Part shown: piece by piece, positions 40,337 to 48,638 of the stretch
Numbering within the stretch: the first letter of the stretch is position 1
Layout of the letters: each line of letters starts with the position of its first letter
NCBI RefSeq assembly: GCF_013618625.1
Contig: NZ_JABRWO010000004.1
Location: 1 to 64,000, forward strand
Reading direction: 5' to 3'
DNA: 64,000 bases
From: Bremerella alba
Lineage (GTDB): Bacteria; Planctomycetota; Planctomycetia; Pirellulales; Pirellulaceae
Made by a program: the position numbers and the translations under genes
The notes under the pieces: model-generated
Seen by the model: the letters and a program-made list of their open reading frames with translations, nothing else
Told to the model about the DNA's origin: nothing
Databases searched by the model: none

Positions 40337-40750
40337 TTACTTGATTTCGACGACGGCACCAGCACCTTCCAACTCTTCCTTCGCCTTTTCAGCGTCTTCC
40401 TTGGAAACGCCTTCCTTGATCTTGGCGTCCTTGGTTTCGACCATGTCCTTGGCTTCTTTCAAGCCCAGGCCAGTGATCGCACGGACGACCTTAATAACAC
40501 CGATCTTCTGAGCACCGAAGTCAGTCATGACGACGTCGAACTCGGTCTGCTCAGCAGCTGCTTCTTCAGCAGCACCACCAGCTGGACCGGCCATCATGAC
40601 ACCACCGCCAGCGGCAGCTTCGATACCGTGAGCGTCCTTCAGGTAGTCGCCCAGCTCAACGGCTTGCTTCAGAGTCAGGCCAGCGATCTGATCGCCCAAA
40701 CCCTTGATTTCTTCGTTCACTTCAACAGTTGCAGTTGCTTCTTCGGACAT
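40337..40750 (-). CDS. rplL: 50S ribosomal protein L7/L12
   Basis: This 137-residue stalk protein recruits translation factors. It has an N-terminal dimerisation helix pair (1-45), an Ala/Gly-rich hinge (about 46-70) and a C-terminal factor-binding domain with [20 protein letters not shown]. It is somewhat longer than the usual 120-128 because of the hinge and N-terminus. It follows rplJ and precedes rpoB. Confidence 0.98.
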   Translation of the reverse strand: MSEEATATVEVNEEIKGLGDQIAGLTLKQAVELGDYLKDAHGIEAAAGGGVMMAGPAGGAAEEAAAEQTEFDVVMTDFGAQKIGVIKVVRAITGLGLKEAKDMVETKDAKIKEGVSKEDAEKAKEELEGAGAVVEIK

Positions 40751-40880
40751 TTCGGATCTTATCCTTTCAACACTTATTGGCAGGGGAACCAGCCCGCCTG
40801 CGCCAGGGAATACGGATGTTTTGGTTTATGGAAACGTTCTTTCGGCAAAAGCCGCCAGGACGTTTGCCGAAAGAAGGCCG

Positions 40881-41405
40881 TTAGCCTTCTTCTTTTTCGC
40901 CAACTTGCTTGACCTGCGAGGCCAACTTGGCACCAGGGCCCTTGATTTGGCCAGCCAGGGTACGGCCAGGGCCTAGGATCTGACCCACCAGAAGCGAGAG
41001 TTGCTCAGCTCGGTTAGGCCATTTGCTGATTGCCTTGACGGAATCAGGATTCAGGGATTCGCCATCCATGACACCGCCCTTGGCGGTGAATCCCGGAAAC
41101 TTGTCGTCTTCGTTCAGCTTGACAACTTCCTTGGCCAAGTCGACGAAATCTTCGCCACCCCAAACCAGGGCAGTGCTCCCCTCCATGCCATCCAGGGCAG
41201 GAGCGAGCGAGGTACCTTCACAAGCCTTGAATGCCAGCGTGCGGCGGACAACCAAGAGGCTCAGGCCCTTTTCGCGGAGTTGCTTGCGGACCAGATGGGT
41301 CTTTTCCGCATTCATCCCCACAACGTCGACTACCAGGAGGTCATTCACCCCGTCCAATCGCTTGGACAGGTCGGTGATCACCAGTTTTTTTAGATACTTA
41401 CTCAT
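40881..41405 (-). CDS. rplJ: 50S ribosomal protein L10
   Basis: This 174-residue stalk base protein binds 23S rRNA and carries L7/L12 dimers on its C-terminal helix. It starts MSKYLKKLVITDLSKRLDGV and has VVRRTLAFKACEGTSLAPAL and ALVWGGEDFVDLAKEV. The last 40 residues form the Ala/Lys/Gly helix for L12. It lies between rplA and rplL. Confidence 0.97.
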   Translation of the reverse strand: MSKYLKKLVITDLSKRLDGVNDLLVVDVVGMNAEKTHLVRKQLREKGLSLLVVRRTLAFKACEGTSLAPALDGMEGSTALVWGGEDFVDLAKEVVKLNEDDKFPGFTAKGGVMDGESLNPDSVKAISKWPNRAEQLSLLVGQILGPGRTLAGQIKGPGAKLASQVKQVGEKEEG

Positions 41406-41463
41406 GACTCAGGGCTTTGTACGTATGGGTTATCGCGTAACGCTTGAACTTGTTAAGAACAAT

Positions 41464-42141
41464 TTAGAGGGCAACTTGAACGCCGGGGCTCATTGTTGCA
41501 CTCAAATTGACGCTACGAACATAAGTGCCCTTTGCCGCTTGGGGCTTAAGGCCATTGATATGATCGATGAAGGACTGAATGTTGTCTTGCAGCTTGCCAG
41601 CGTCGAAACCAAGTCTTCCGACCACTGCATGGACGATCCCAGCAGGATCGTTGCGGAATTCGACTTTACCGGCCTTGTATTCCTTAACCACGCGAGCGAC
41701 GTCTGGGGTCACCGTGCCAGCACGTGGTGAAGGCATCAAACCGCGTGGACCAAGGACGCGACCCAATGGTCCAACCAGGCCCATCATGTCGGGACTGGCG
41801 ATACAGACGTCGAAGTCGAGCCAGCCATCCTTGATCTTCTTGGCCATGTCTTCCGCACCCACCTCGTCGGCACCAGCTTCCTGGGCGGCGACGGCGTTGT
41901 CACCCTTGGCAAAGACGATGACGCGTTGGATCTTGCCAATACCATGAGGCAGTACTAACGCACCACGAACCAATTGGTCAGCCTGCTTGGGATCAATGCC
42001 CAATCGCATTGCAATCTCAACAGTCTGATCGAACTTCGTCGTATCGAACGACTTCAGCAGTACGATCGCATCTTTCAGGTTCAGTGGCTCGGCTGGCAAC
42101 TTTCCCGCCAGGGCTCGATATCGTTTGGATTGTTTAACCAT
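41464..42141 (-). CDS. rplA: 50S ribosomal protein L1
   Basis: This 225-residue L1 builds the mobile stalk that moves E-site tRNA and is a translational repressor of its own operon in E. coli. It starts [13 protein letters not shown] and has [31 protein letters not shown] and [20 protein letters not shown]. The frame reaches a TTG at 42147, but the ATG at 42141 is the usual start. Confidence 0.98.
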   Translation of the reverse strand: MVKQSKRYRALAGKLPAEPLNLKDAIVLLKSFDTTKFDQTVEIAMRLGIDPKQADQLVRGALVLPHGIGKIQRVIVFAKGDNAVAAQEAGADEVGAEDMAKKIKDGWLDFDVCIASPDMMGLVGPLGRVLGPRGLMPSPRAGTVTPDVARVVKEYKAGKVEFRNDPAGIVHAVVGRLGFDAGKLQDNIQSFIDHINGLKPQAAKGTYVRSVNLSATMSPGVQVAL

Positions 42142-42189
42142 CGTCAATCGCCAATATGTAGAAAATTGATGTTTGCGTAAGGGGCAGGA

Positions 42190-42615
42190 CTACTGCGTCA
42201 CTTCCAGGCCCATGCTCCGAGCCGTTCCTTCGATCATCCGGCGAGCATGGTCTAAGTCGCGGGCATTGAGGTCTGCCATCTTCTGATTGCAAATGTCGTC
42301 GATCTGGTCCATCGTGACCTTACCGACCTTCTTTGTGTTTGGTGTGCCGCTTCCCTTGGCCAGGCCAGCGGCCTTCTTCAGCAAGGCAGCAGCCGGTGGG
42401 CTTTTGCAAACGAATTCAAATGTCCGGTCGTTGAAGACGGACACGACAACCGGAATCGGCATGCCGTTGAACTCTCGGGTTTTGTCGTTGAACTGCTGAA
42501 CGAACTGACCGAGGTTCACACCGAAACGACCCAACGAGGTACCAACCGGAGGTGCCGGCGTGGCTTGACCACCAGGGACCTGAAACTTCGCTTGACCTAC
42601 TTGTTCCCGTGCCAT
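42190..42615 (-). CDS. rplK: 50S ribosomal protein L11
   Basis: This 141-residue GTPase-centre protein starts MAREQVGQAKFQVPGGQAT and ends with RNIEGTARSMG-like RRMIEGTARSMGLEV. The proline loop reads ATPAPPVGTSLGRFG: the proline usual after VG (VGPALG) is Thr, a position near the thiopeptide contact. A longer frame to 42645 is not supported by the family. It opens the L11-L1-L10-L12 group after nusG. Confidence 0.97.
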   Translation of the reverse strand: MAREQVGQAKFQVPGGQATPAPPVGTSLGRFGVNLGQFVQQFNDKTREFNGMPIPVVVSVFNDRTFEFVCKSPPAAALLKKAAGLAKGSGTPNTKKVGKVTMDQIDDICNQKMADLNARDLDHARRMIEGTARSMGLEVTQ

Positions 42616-42775
42616 TTTGCTGTTTCCCGTGCTACGGTCCGTCATGATAGGACGACCGCAACCGTATGCTATGTAAACCGTGTGCTTATTAAACTAAGGC
42701 CCCGAAGCTCGTTCTTTCAGTCCGCCGGCAAAGGGGAAAAGAAGAATCGACCACCGGTCCAACACCTGATGCGGA

Positions 42776-43693
42776 CTAAACTGGCTCCATTTGCCAGTGT
42801 TCCATCTCCACCGGTGTCGTGCGGCCGAAAATATTAATCATGACCGTCACGCGGCCATTGGTATTGTCGATCACTTCGACATCTCCCTCGAAATTCTCGA
42901 AGGTGCCTTCGGTGATGCGAACATGATCGCCTATCTTAAAGCGAATGTTCGTCTTGACTTCATCTTCTTCGCTCTCTTCGGGCTTCCGCGTCTTCTTGAC
43001 GATGCGATCCACTTCGTGCGGCAACATAGGAACCGGCTTGCCTGCCGCTCCAGTAAAGTCACCAATGCCGCCAGTCTCACGAACCAAAAACCATGTCTCG
43101 TCGTTGATTGCCATGTGCACGACGATATAGCCTGGGTAGAGCTTCTGCTTGGTAACTTTCTTTTTGCCGTTCTTGTATTCCACCAAATCCTCGGTGGGGA
43201 CAAGAATCTCGCCGAAGTAATCCTCTAGGCCGGCCATTTTGACTCGGCGAATCAGGTTCGTGGAAATCGACTTTTCGCGATTACTCTGAACCTTGAGGAT
43301 GTACCATTCCTTATTTGCCGCATCCGCTGCAGTGTCTTCTTCTTCTTCGATGATCTCTTCGATGGGGCCGCGGTTCTTACCGGTTTTTGGTCGAACCCGA
43401 GCAGGAGCCTTAACAGGTTCAGGCTCAGATTCTTCAGCTGAAGCTTCTTCGGCTACAGCGTCATCCTGAGCAGTTTCCTCGTCGGCAGATGCTTCTTCTG
43501 AAGACAGTTCTTCCTCAGAAGCAACTTCCTGTGCAGAACCCTCAACCGGCTCGCTCTCCTCTTCGACCGTCGAAGGCTCTTCCGAAGTAGCATCTGGATT
43601 CGCTACTTCTTCCGATGAGGCTTCTGCATCCGCAGGAATATCCGTCTCGGGATCTTTCTGGGGATCGAACGAATTGTCAGGAGAACTTGCCAC
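42776..43693 (-). CDS. nusG: transcription factor NusG with acidic N-terminal extension
   Basis: NusG couples RNA polymerase to the ribosome and to Rho. The C-terminal 180 residues are a standard NGN domain (starting EWYILKVQSNREKSIS) and KOW domain (FKIGDHVRITEGTFENFEG). They are preceded by about 125 residues rich in Glu, Ser and Ala. The GTG at 43693 has AAGG 8 bases upstream and is preferred; the frame reaches an ATG at 43729 without a ribosome site. The usual length is about 180, here 305-317. The extension shares EEASADE with the L17 tail. Confidence 0.95.
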   Translation of the reverse strand: MASSPDNSFDPQKDPETDIPADAEASSEEVANPDATSEEPSTVEEESEPVEGSAQEVASEEELSSEEASADEETAQDDAVAEEASAEESEPEPVKAPARVRPKTGKNRGPIEEIIEEEEDTAADAANKEWYILKVQSNREKSISTNLIRRVKMAGLEDYFGEILVPTEDLVEYKNGKKKVTKQKLYPGYIVVHMAINDETWFLVRETGGIGDFTGAAGKPVPMLPHEVDRIVKKTRKPEESEEDEVKTNIRFKIGDHVRITEGTFENFEGDVEVIDNTNGRVTVMINIFGRTTPVEMEHWQMEPV

Positions 43694-43772
43694 AAAACTA
43701 ACCTTAACCGGCCACAAAGGCCGGACCATCTAAGCAAAGTGTATTCCGGAATCCTGGGACTATTACTGCCAC

Positions 43773-44240
43773 CTAGGTAGCAGGCGTCTGCGGATCAGGC
43801 GGGATCAGTCCAATGGTCTTGAACAAGGTGATCCACAACAAGTCAAACGCAAACAGCAGCAAGGCCAGGATGAAGATCAAAGCGATTACCACGATGACAC
43901 TTCGCCACAACTCAGCCTTGGAGGGCCAAGTCACCTTATTCATCTCCGCCTCGACCGCGATCAAAAAGTCCGCGAACGTTGGCCAATTTATCAGTCGATA
44001 AGCGACCCAAAAACCGACAACCACCAGGGCAATCGGAAGGACCAAATGCAATCGATATTGAGCTGTCGTCGCGTAGGCTTCTAACTGTTGATACAGCTGG
44101 TAAGCAGCGATCGAAACTAAAACCCAAATCGAAAGCAGAGTTGCCTGCCGGGCAATCTTACCCTGCGTCCGCTTATACCGATTCGCCTGAACCATCTCAT
44201 TGAGAAGGGAAGGGGAACCGACGGTCTTCTCCTTGGCCAT
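43773..44240 (-). CDS. secE: protein translocase subunit SecE, extended
   Basis: This 155-residue SecE stabilises SecY. The conserved C-terminal unit is EAEMNKVTWPSKAELWRSVIVV followed by a membrane helix. Two further membrane segments precede it (about residues 37-55 and 68-86), giving three helices as in E. coli rather than the single-helix form. The frame begins at a GTG two codons earlier; the ATG at 44240 follows a GAGAG. It lies between tRNA-Trp and nusG; rpmG, often found here, is absent. Confidence 0.93.
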   Translation of the reverse strand: MAKEKTVGSPSLLNEMVQANRYKRTQGKIARQATLLSIWVLVSIAAYQLYQQLEAYATTAQYRLHLVLPIALVVVGFWVAYRLINWPTFADFLIAVEAEMNKVTWPSKAELWRSVIVVIALIFILALLLFAFDLLWITLFKTIGLIPPDPQTPAT

Positions 44241-44348
44241 TGTCACTCTCAGTCTTGGCGTTCCTGCCGCGGCGATGACGCTGGGTGTTTCCAGGTTGTC
44301 TCTACCGGTGCGACGCGATCATCAATTTCGGTAACACCAACGATATAG

Positions 44349-44421
44349 CAGGGGCGGAGGGACTCGAACTCTCAACATCTGGATTTGGAATCCAGCGCTC
44401 TGCCAATTGAGCTACGCCCCT
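44349..44421 (-). tRNA. trpT: tRNA-Trp (CCA)
   Basis: A 73-base cloverleaf on the minus strand: acceptor AGGGGCG / CGCCCCT, anticodon stem CTGGA/TCCAG with loop TTCCAAA (anticodon CCA), T-arm GTTCGAGTC, discriminator G. The CCA end is not encoded. It lies between tuf and secE, the usual position. Confidence 0.95.
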
Positions 44422-44479
44422 GTAGCACCGCCGAACCAAAACAATTATTTGGTTCGGCGAGCTGAATCCTAAACGTGCC

Positions 44480-45676
44480 CTACTCGGTGATCTTGGTAAC
44501 AACGCCGGAACCGACGGTCTTACCACCTTCGCGAATAGCGAAGCGAACACCTTCAAACATTGCAATTGGCTTGTGCAGTTCGACTTCGATTTTCACGTTG
44601 TCGCCTGGCATGCACATTTCTGCACCTTGCAGATTGGCAGTACCGGTAACGTCCGTCGTACGGAAGTAGAACTGGGGACGATAACCGCTGAAGAATGGCG
44701 TGTGACGACCACCCTCTTCCTTGCTCAAGCAGTAAATTTCTGCTTCAAACTTGGTATGCGGGTTCACCGAACCTGGCTTGGCGAGAACCTGACCACGCGA
44801 AATGTCTTCACGCTTGACACCACGCAGCAAGCAACCGACGTTGTCGCCAGCGTAACCTTCTTGCATGATCTTGTTGAACATTTCAACGCCGGTAACGGTG
44901 GTCTTGGTCGGCTTCTCGGTCAGACCGAGGATTTCGACTTCTTCACCAACCTTCACAACGCCACGTTCAATACGACCGGTAGCAACCGTACCACGACCTT
45001 CAATGGAGAAGACGTCTTCGATTGCCATCAGGAATGGCTTGTCGGTTTCGCGTTCCGGTTCAGGAACGTAGCTATCCAGAGCTTCGACCAATTCGGTGAT
45101 GCACTTGGAAGCTTCGGCGTCGTCTGGCTTGTTGTAGGCGGCCAGCGAGTTACCACGAACAACCGGGACATCGTCGCCTGGGAAGTCGTTCTTGCTGAGC
45201 AGTTCACGAACTTCGAGTTCAACCAAGTCCAACAACTCTTCGTCGTCGACCAGATCGCACTTATTCAGGTAAACCACCACGCAAGGCACACCCACCTGAC
45301 GAGCAAGCAGAACGTGCTCTTTGGTCTGTGGCATTGGACCGTCAGCGGCAGAAACAACCAAAATTGCGCCGTCCATCTGGGCAGCACCGGTGATCATGTT
45401 CTTCACAAAGTCGGCGTGACCAGGGCAGTCAATATGTGCATAGTGACGGGTCGGCGATTCGTACTCGACGTGAGCCACAGCAATGGTCACCGTCTTCGTT
45501 TCATCACGAACGGTACCACCCTTGGCGATTTCCGAGTAGGCCTTCATCTTGGCAAGACCCTTAGCAGCCTGAACTGCCAGGATAGCACCGGTGGTAGTCG
45601 TTTTACCGTGGTCGATGTGACCGATGGTGCCAACATTGACGTGAGGTTTAGATCGTTCAAATACGTCCTTGGCCAT
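44480..45676 (-). CDS. tuf: elongation factor Tu
   Basis: This 398-residue GTPase delivers aminoacyl-tRNA to the ribosome. It has G1 GHIDHGKTT, switch [15 protein letters not shown] (the usual ERGITI stretch is diverged to [12 protein letters not shown]), G3 DCPGHADF and G4 NKCD. Domains II and III follow, with [13 protein letters not shown] and a C-terminal [18 protein letters not shown]. The changed switch I (for RGITI, in [14 protein letters not shown]) is unusual. It is flanked by tRNA-Thr and tRNA-Trp. Confidence 0.97.
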   Translation of the reverse strand: MAKDVFERSKPHVNVGTIGHIDHGKTTTTGAILAVQAAKGLAKMKAYSEIAKGGTVRDETKTVTIAVAHVEYESPTRHYAHIDCPGHADFVKNMITGAAQMDGAILVVSAADGPMPQTKEHVLLARQVGVPCVVVYLNKCDLVDDEELLDLVELEVRELLSKNDFPGDDVPVVRGNSLAAYNKPDDAEASKCITELVEALDSYVPEPERETDKPFLMAIEDVFSIEGRGTVATGRIERGVVKVGEEVEILGLTEKPTKTTVTGVEMFNKIMQEGYAGDNVGCLLRGVKREDISRGQVLAKPGSVNPHTKFEAEIYCLSKEEGGRHTPFFSGYRPQFYFRTTDVTGTANLQGAEMCMPGDNVKIEVELHKPIAMFEGVRFAIREGGKTVGSGVVTKITE

Positions 45677-45754
45677 GTTCTTTGTCTTTCTTACCCCAGC
45701 TAAACCGTGAAAATTTGGGATTTATCTAAATACGAAAATCAAGGTGCCGTGAAG

Positions 45755-45826
<72 letters not shown>

Positions 45827-45993
45827 CGAAAAATGGGAAGCCTGTTTGGGGTTTTGCTTCCGCCACCTTTACCCGGCTACTCGCTTCCGAGCCGCCCAAA
45901 CGGACAACCCCGATTCTCGATAACAAAGCCTTATCGACCTGCCCGGTCGCATCGGCAAGTTCACAGCCGGCCCGGTAAAGAGGCTTGCTGCGA

Positions 45994-46064
45994 AGCGGGT
46001 GAAGGGAATCGAACCCTCGTCTTCAGCTTGGAAGGCTGTTGCTCTACCATTGAGCTACACCCGC
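45994..46064 (-). tRNA. glyT: tRNA-Gly (TCC)
   Basis: A 71-base cloverleaf: acceptor GCGGGTG / CACCCGC, D-arm GCTCAATGGTAGAGC, anticodon loop CTTCCAA (anticodon TCC), T-arm GGGTTCGATTCCC. The first pair of the anticodon stem is an A-A mismatch. The CCA is not encoded. Confidence 0.93.
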
Positions 46065-46118
46065 AACCTACCCAGGCCTTGTTTTCATCTCTTCCAATAA
46101 AGCCCAGGAACTATTCAG

Positions 46119-46200
46119 TGGGGGGTACAGGATTCGAACCTGTGAAGGCTATGCCAACAGATTTACAGTCTGTCCCCTTTGACCGCTCGGGAAACCCCCC
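46119..46200 (-). tRNA. tyrU: tRNA-Tyr (GTA)
   Basis: An 82-base class II tRNA with acceptor GGGGGGT / ACCCCCC, anticodon stem CAGA/TCTG with loop CTGTAAA (anticodon GTA), a long variable arm, T-arm GGTTCGAATCC and discriminator A. The CCA is not encoded. Confidence 0.94.
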
Positions 46201-46300
46201 AACATATCCGCTTTGCTGAGTGTCCGATACTGGTGGCATCGGCAACCCGTCGAAAACGGCAATGATCCGTCCAAAATCAACCCCAAAAGTGGGCTTAACA

Positions 46301-46373
46301 AGCTAGCGGAGGGACTTGAACCCACAACCTGCTGATTACAAATCAGCTGCTCTGCCAATTGAGCTACGCTAGC
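46301..46373 (-). tRNA. thrU: tRNA-Thr (TGT)
   Basis: A 73-base cloverleaf: acceptor GCTAGCG / CGCTAGC, D-arm GCTCAATTGGCAGAGC, anticodon stem GCTGA/TCAGC with loop TTTGTAA (anticodon TGT), T-arm GGGTTCAAGTCCC. The CCA is not encoded. It is the first gene of the Thr-Tyr-Gly-Thr-tuf transcript. Confidence 0.95.
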
Positions 46374-46403
46374 CCACTACCTGGGCTTTATGGAAAACCA
46401 ATA

Positions 46404-46431
46404 ACTATAACGAGTCCAGATTTCCCCGCAA
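46404..46431 (-). promoter_or_regulatory. candidate promoter of the tRNA-tuf operon
   Basis: TTGCGG is followed after 16 bases by TATAGT on the minus strand, about 30 bases upstream of tRNA-Thr(TGT). The position fits a stable-RNA promoter with a very short leader. Confidence 0.5.
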
Positions 46432-46969
46432 GCCAGGATGAGCACGCGATTGACAAATTTCATCCAAAATCCGTGTCTCTCTTCAGACACCACCACCAAT
46501 TGCATGTTCACCGGCAAGTTTACGCTCGACAAGTCCCCATTAAAGCCTTTTTCTGCAGGGCTAATGTAGTGGTCCTTAAACGCAAATTGACGACTCACTT
46601 TCCAATCCTGTGACATGCTTCGGCGGCCAGCAGCGCGACCTGCCCAGCGAAGTTCACCGACTAGGCAAACTCTTCCGCCGCCCAACAATCAAGCATGCCC
46701 GATGCACCTTGTAGCACATCGGTTGGTATCGACACGAATATTGCGATATCACGGATTGATTGTTCGTGACATCAGAACTATCGCCTTGAATCAAGTTCTT
46801 TCGCACCAACGGCTTCTGAATGCGACCCTGGATGTGGCTAAAGTTAGACCTCGTCTTCGGCACCCCCTTTGCGAACCGTTGCTGCCACTCCGCCATGTTA
46901 GTCAGGCAGCCTCCCCATTCACGCTGCCCTGGATTGATAACCCTTACTTATTTTCCATCAGGGATATCC
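46432..46969. other. intergenic region between tRNA operon and DUF1559 gene
   Basis: No gene is supported in this divergent spacer of about 540 bases. A minus-strand open frame of 103 codons overlaps the tRNA promoter and matches nothing recognisable. The region probably holds the two divergent promoters; none could be assigned for the plus strand. Confidence 0.5.
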
Positions 46970-47980
46970 ATGAAGACTCGGCACGTCAACTCTCGTAGTG
47001 GCTTCACTTTAGTCGAACTGCTTGTCGTGATTGCGATCATCGGCGTTCTTATCGCTTTGCTGCTTCCGGCTGTCCAACAGGCCAGAGAGGCCGCTCGCCG
47101 GATGCAATGCTCGAACAACCTCAAACAGCTGGGACTTGCCCTGCATAACTTTGAGAGCACTTATCAGAAATTGCCCACCGGCAACCATTCGCTTTACAAC
47201 TGGAAAATAACGATCCTGCCGTTCATCGAGCAAAGCGTTGTCTACGATCAGCTCGATTTCTCGGTTGCCTGGGGCCGCTTCGACGGGCGAACATTCACCG
47301 GCAATCCGATTCTCTACGATGTCACTGTTCCAGGACTCGTGTGCCCTTCAAGCGCCATGCCCGATCGAAATCCGGCGATGACCTACTCAGGCACGAGCCC
47401 CAACTGGTCGCAAGTTCACGACTATGTGGGAATTTCCGGGGCTTATCCCGATCCGCAGACCCGCGACAGTGTCTGCACGCAGGTTAATGCCGTTCAAACC
47501 GGCACCCACTGCGAGAATGGCACGTTCATCAACTTCCGAGGACGAAAACTCGCGGAAATGACCGATGGAACCTCCAACACCTTCGTCATTGCCGAACAGT
47601 CGGGACAGGTCGACGGCATAGAAAAGAGCGCCAACGCACTCGGAGGCTGGGACGGACTACGCACCAACACCGTCACCACCACGTCTGGAACCAATGTGTG
47701 GAACGAAGACACACCCATCAGTCAAATCACCTACAGCAGCGGTTACACCCAAGGAACGGCTACATTCCGCTACCCCATCAACAGTTCATGGATGTCTGGC
47801 GCGCCTTCCGGGGCCAACTCGTGGTTCGACGTGAACACGATACTCAATTCCTATCACCCCGGCGGAATCGAAGTCCTTCAAGGCGACGGAGCTGTTCGCT
47901 TTGTCTCGGAAACAGCCAACATGGAGATGCTTCGCCGGGCCTTTACCCTAGACGATGGGCTCGTCACCGAAGAGCTTTAG
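46970..47980 (+). CDS. DUF1559 prepilin-like protein
   Basis: This 336-residue member of the DUF1559 family is greatly expanded in planctomycetes. The N-terminus carries a type IV prepilin cleavage/methylation motif GFTLVELLVVIAIIGVLIAL, with the invariant Glu at +5, followed by LLPAVQQAREAARRMQCSNN, the diagnostic family segment. The C-terminus has the typical FHPGG-like YHPGGIEVLQGDGAVRFVSE. It is expected to be exported and processed by a prepilin peptidase; its function is unknown. GGGA lies 6-9 bases before the ATG. The frame extends 150 bases upstream without support. Confidence 0.93.
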   Translation: MKTRHVNSRSGFTLVELLVVIAIIGVLIALLLPAVQQAREAARRMQCSNNLKQLGLALHNFESTYQKLPTGNHSLYNWKITILPFIEQSVVYDQLDFSVAWGRFDGRTFTGNPILYDVTVPGLVCPSSAMPDRNPAMTYSGTSPNWSQVHDYVGISGAYPDPQTRDSVCTQVNAVQTGTHCENGTFINFRGRKLAEMTDGTSNTFVIAEQSGQVDGIEKSANALGGWDGLRTNTVTTTSGTNVWNEDTPISQITYSSGYTQGTATFRYPINSSWMSGAPSGANSWFDVNTILNSYHPGGIEVLQGDGAVRFVSETANMEMLRRAFTLDDGLVTEEL

Positions 47981-48039
47981 CGAGTGGGCTCTATCCCCCA
48001 CGGTTGCCATCTTCACATCCACTTTTCTTGAGACTTACG

Positions 48040-48483
48040 ATGAACAAACCGACTCTCTCAACATGTTCTGTCTGCTTCGGGTTGACCCTAGCCATCGTCG
48101 TTGCCACGGGCTGCAATAGCCAACCGCGATCCCATTTGAAGCGTACTGATATCTCGGCCCAAGTAACCAGTGGAGGCAAACCGCTCGCTGGTGCGCTGAT
48201 CGATTTCGCAAACCATGAAAATGGCGAAGCGTATGGCGGAACTCTAGATGACCAGGGGCGGGTCGACCTGAAAGACGTAGCCTTGGGACAGTACACGATC
48301 ACTATCCAGCCACCCCCAGGCGACCCGTTGCCTGGTGCGCCCCGCCAAATCCCTAAGGGTCTTCGCGGCATTCCTAGACCATTCTATGGCCCTCATACGA
48401 GCCCACTAAACGCTATGGTATCGGACGACGAGAGCAAATTCACGTACGAACTGACCGACTTTGATCTTTCTGCGAAACGGTAA
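48040..48483 (+). CDS. small lipoprotein with carboxypeptidase-regulatory-like domain
   Basis: This 147-residue protein has a lipoprotein signal peptide ending in VVATGC (lipobox Cys at residue 25). It continues with one Ig-like/transthyretin-type beta fold (AQVTSGGKPLAGALIDF ... LKDVALGQYTITIQPPPG), as in peptidase-associated regulatory domains. Such proteins commonly follow DUF1559 genes in planctomycetes; here the gap is about 60 bases. The role is unknown, probably in the cell envelope. Confidence 0.82.
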   Translation: MNKPTLSTCSVCFGLTLAIVVATGCNSQPRSHLKRTDISAQVTSGGKPLAGALIDFANHENGEAYGGTLDDQGRVDLKDVALGQYTITIQPPPGDPLPGAPRQIPKGLRGIPRPFYGPHTSPLNAMVSDDESKFTYELTDFDLSAKR

Positions 48484-48572
48484 GCTCGAAGCAAATTTCC
48501 AGCGATTAAGGCACGCACGAGGATTCCCGCTCGTTGAAGAGAGGCCCGCTTCAGAAGCGTAGCAAGAAACCC

Positions 48573-48604
48573 AAAAAGCCAGCGTCCGAAGTCGCTGGCT
48601 TTTT
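48573..48604. terminator. bidirectional terminator, lipoprotein / sigma genes
   Basis: AAAAAGCCAGCG and CGCTGGCTTTTT pair perfectly (12 bp) around an 8-base loop, with T runs in both directions. It separates the convergent lipoprotein gene (plus) and sigma factor gene (minus). Confidence 0.9.
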
Positions 48605-48638
48605 TGCATGATGGGCAGAACTCTTAGAGTTCCAGGGG

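Noticed and set aside
44573-45703. 376-codon plus-strand frame opposite tuf
   Set aside because: Shadow of the highly expressed tuf gene; no recognisable motif and no promoter.
46377-46688. 103-codon minus-strand frame before the tRNA cluster
   Set aside because: It would overlap the tRNA promoter and has no family similarity or ribosome site.
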